From NCBI GenBank assembly GCA_013151535.1, contig JAADIC010000354.1:1-12783 (forward strand): 12,783 nucleotides of DNA. The letters run 5' to 3'. How positions within the stretch are numbered: the stretch's first letter is position 1; every line of letters starts with the position of its first letter. Below, piece by piece: positions 12,772 through 12,783 of the stretch. The notes under the pieces are model-generated. The model made no database searches and was not told the origin of the DNA. It was given only the letters and a program-made list of their open reading frames with translations. The position numbers and the translations under genes were made by a program. Origin of the DNA: Alphaproteobacteria bacterium (GTDB taxonomy: Bacteria > Pseudomonadota > Alphaproteobacteria > Rhodobacterales > Rhodobacteraceae).

Positions 12772-12783
12772 ACGAAAAGGAAG
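12705..12783 (+). mobile_element. Possible left end of an insertion sequence
   Basis: ATPase similarity ends around 12703. The following TGGAGTGGATGCTCCC begins with TG, as IS3-family ends do, and is GC-richer than its surroundings. AAAAGGAAG at the very end of the window resembles a ribosome site with a start codon just beyond. No transposase sequence is visible, so a deletion junction is equally possible. Confidence 0.3.

Overview
The window looks like a piece of an alphaproteobacterial chromosome, most likely Rhodobacteraceae (Roseobacter-like). The clues are GC-rich genes, a LexA operator of the alphaproteobacterial GTTC-N7-GTTC type in front of mmcB, a tRNA-His without the extra G-1, and DUF1036 and MmcB family genes. 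No species can be named from the sequence alone.

Positions 1-11220 are GC-rich core genome. It opens with the 3' part of a choline/betaine ABC-transporter ATPase gene (choV-like, +). This converges through a double hairpin on a minus-strand group: yebC, a DMT transporter and a secreted DUF1036 protein. Divergent from yebC is an SLC13-type permease (3611-5392, +). It meets a paralogous SLC13 permease (5411-7189, -) tail to tail, and the two 3' ends form one continuous palindrome. That second permease is the last gene of a probable minus-strand operon: fthC (5-formyl-THF cyclo-ligase), a YmdB-type phosphoesterase, an EamA transporter, then the SLC13 permease. Upstream of fthC lie a MITE-like inverted-repeat element (9629-9900) and a structured sequence (about 9901-10026) that I propose, tentatively, is the 6S RNA gene. 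It has the ssrS-fthC gene order, but the MITE-like element now separates the two. Next come the LexA-controlled mmcB with a small overlapping gene, a DUF6324-like small gene on the minus strand, and tRNA-His.

Immediately after the tRNA-His CCA end the DNA becomes AT-rich and looks like an accessory island (11221-12783). It carries a tRNA 3' half that begins in the anticodon loop (probably tRNA-Met). Pairs of 11-bp-period repeats lie on either side of this fragment, as in a tyrosine-recombinase attachment site. Then come an AlpA-type regulator, a strong hairpin, a 50-residue helical protein, and an overlapping SMC/Rad50/DndD-like ATPase gene. The ATPase reading frame loses family character near 12703 and stops soon after, in a stretch that could be the end of an insertion sequence. 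The two-gene ATPase module is the best candidate here for a defence system, but it is incomplete, so its identity stays open.
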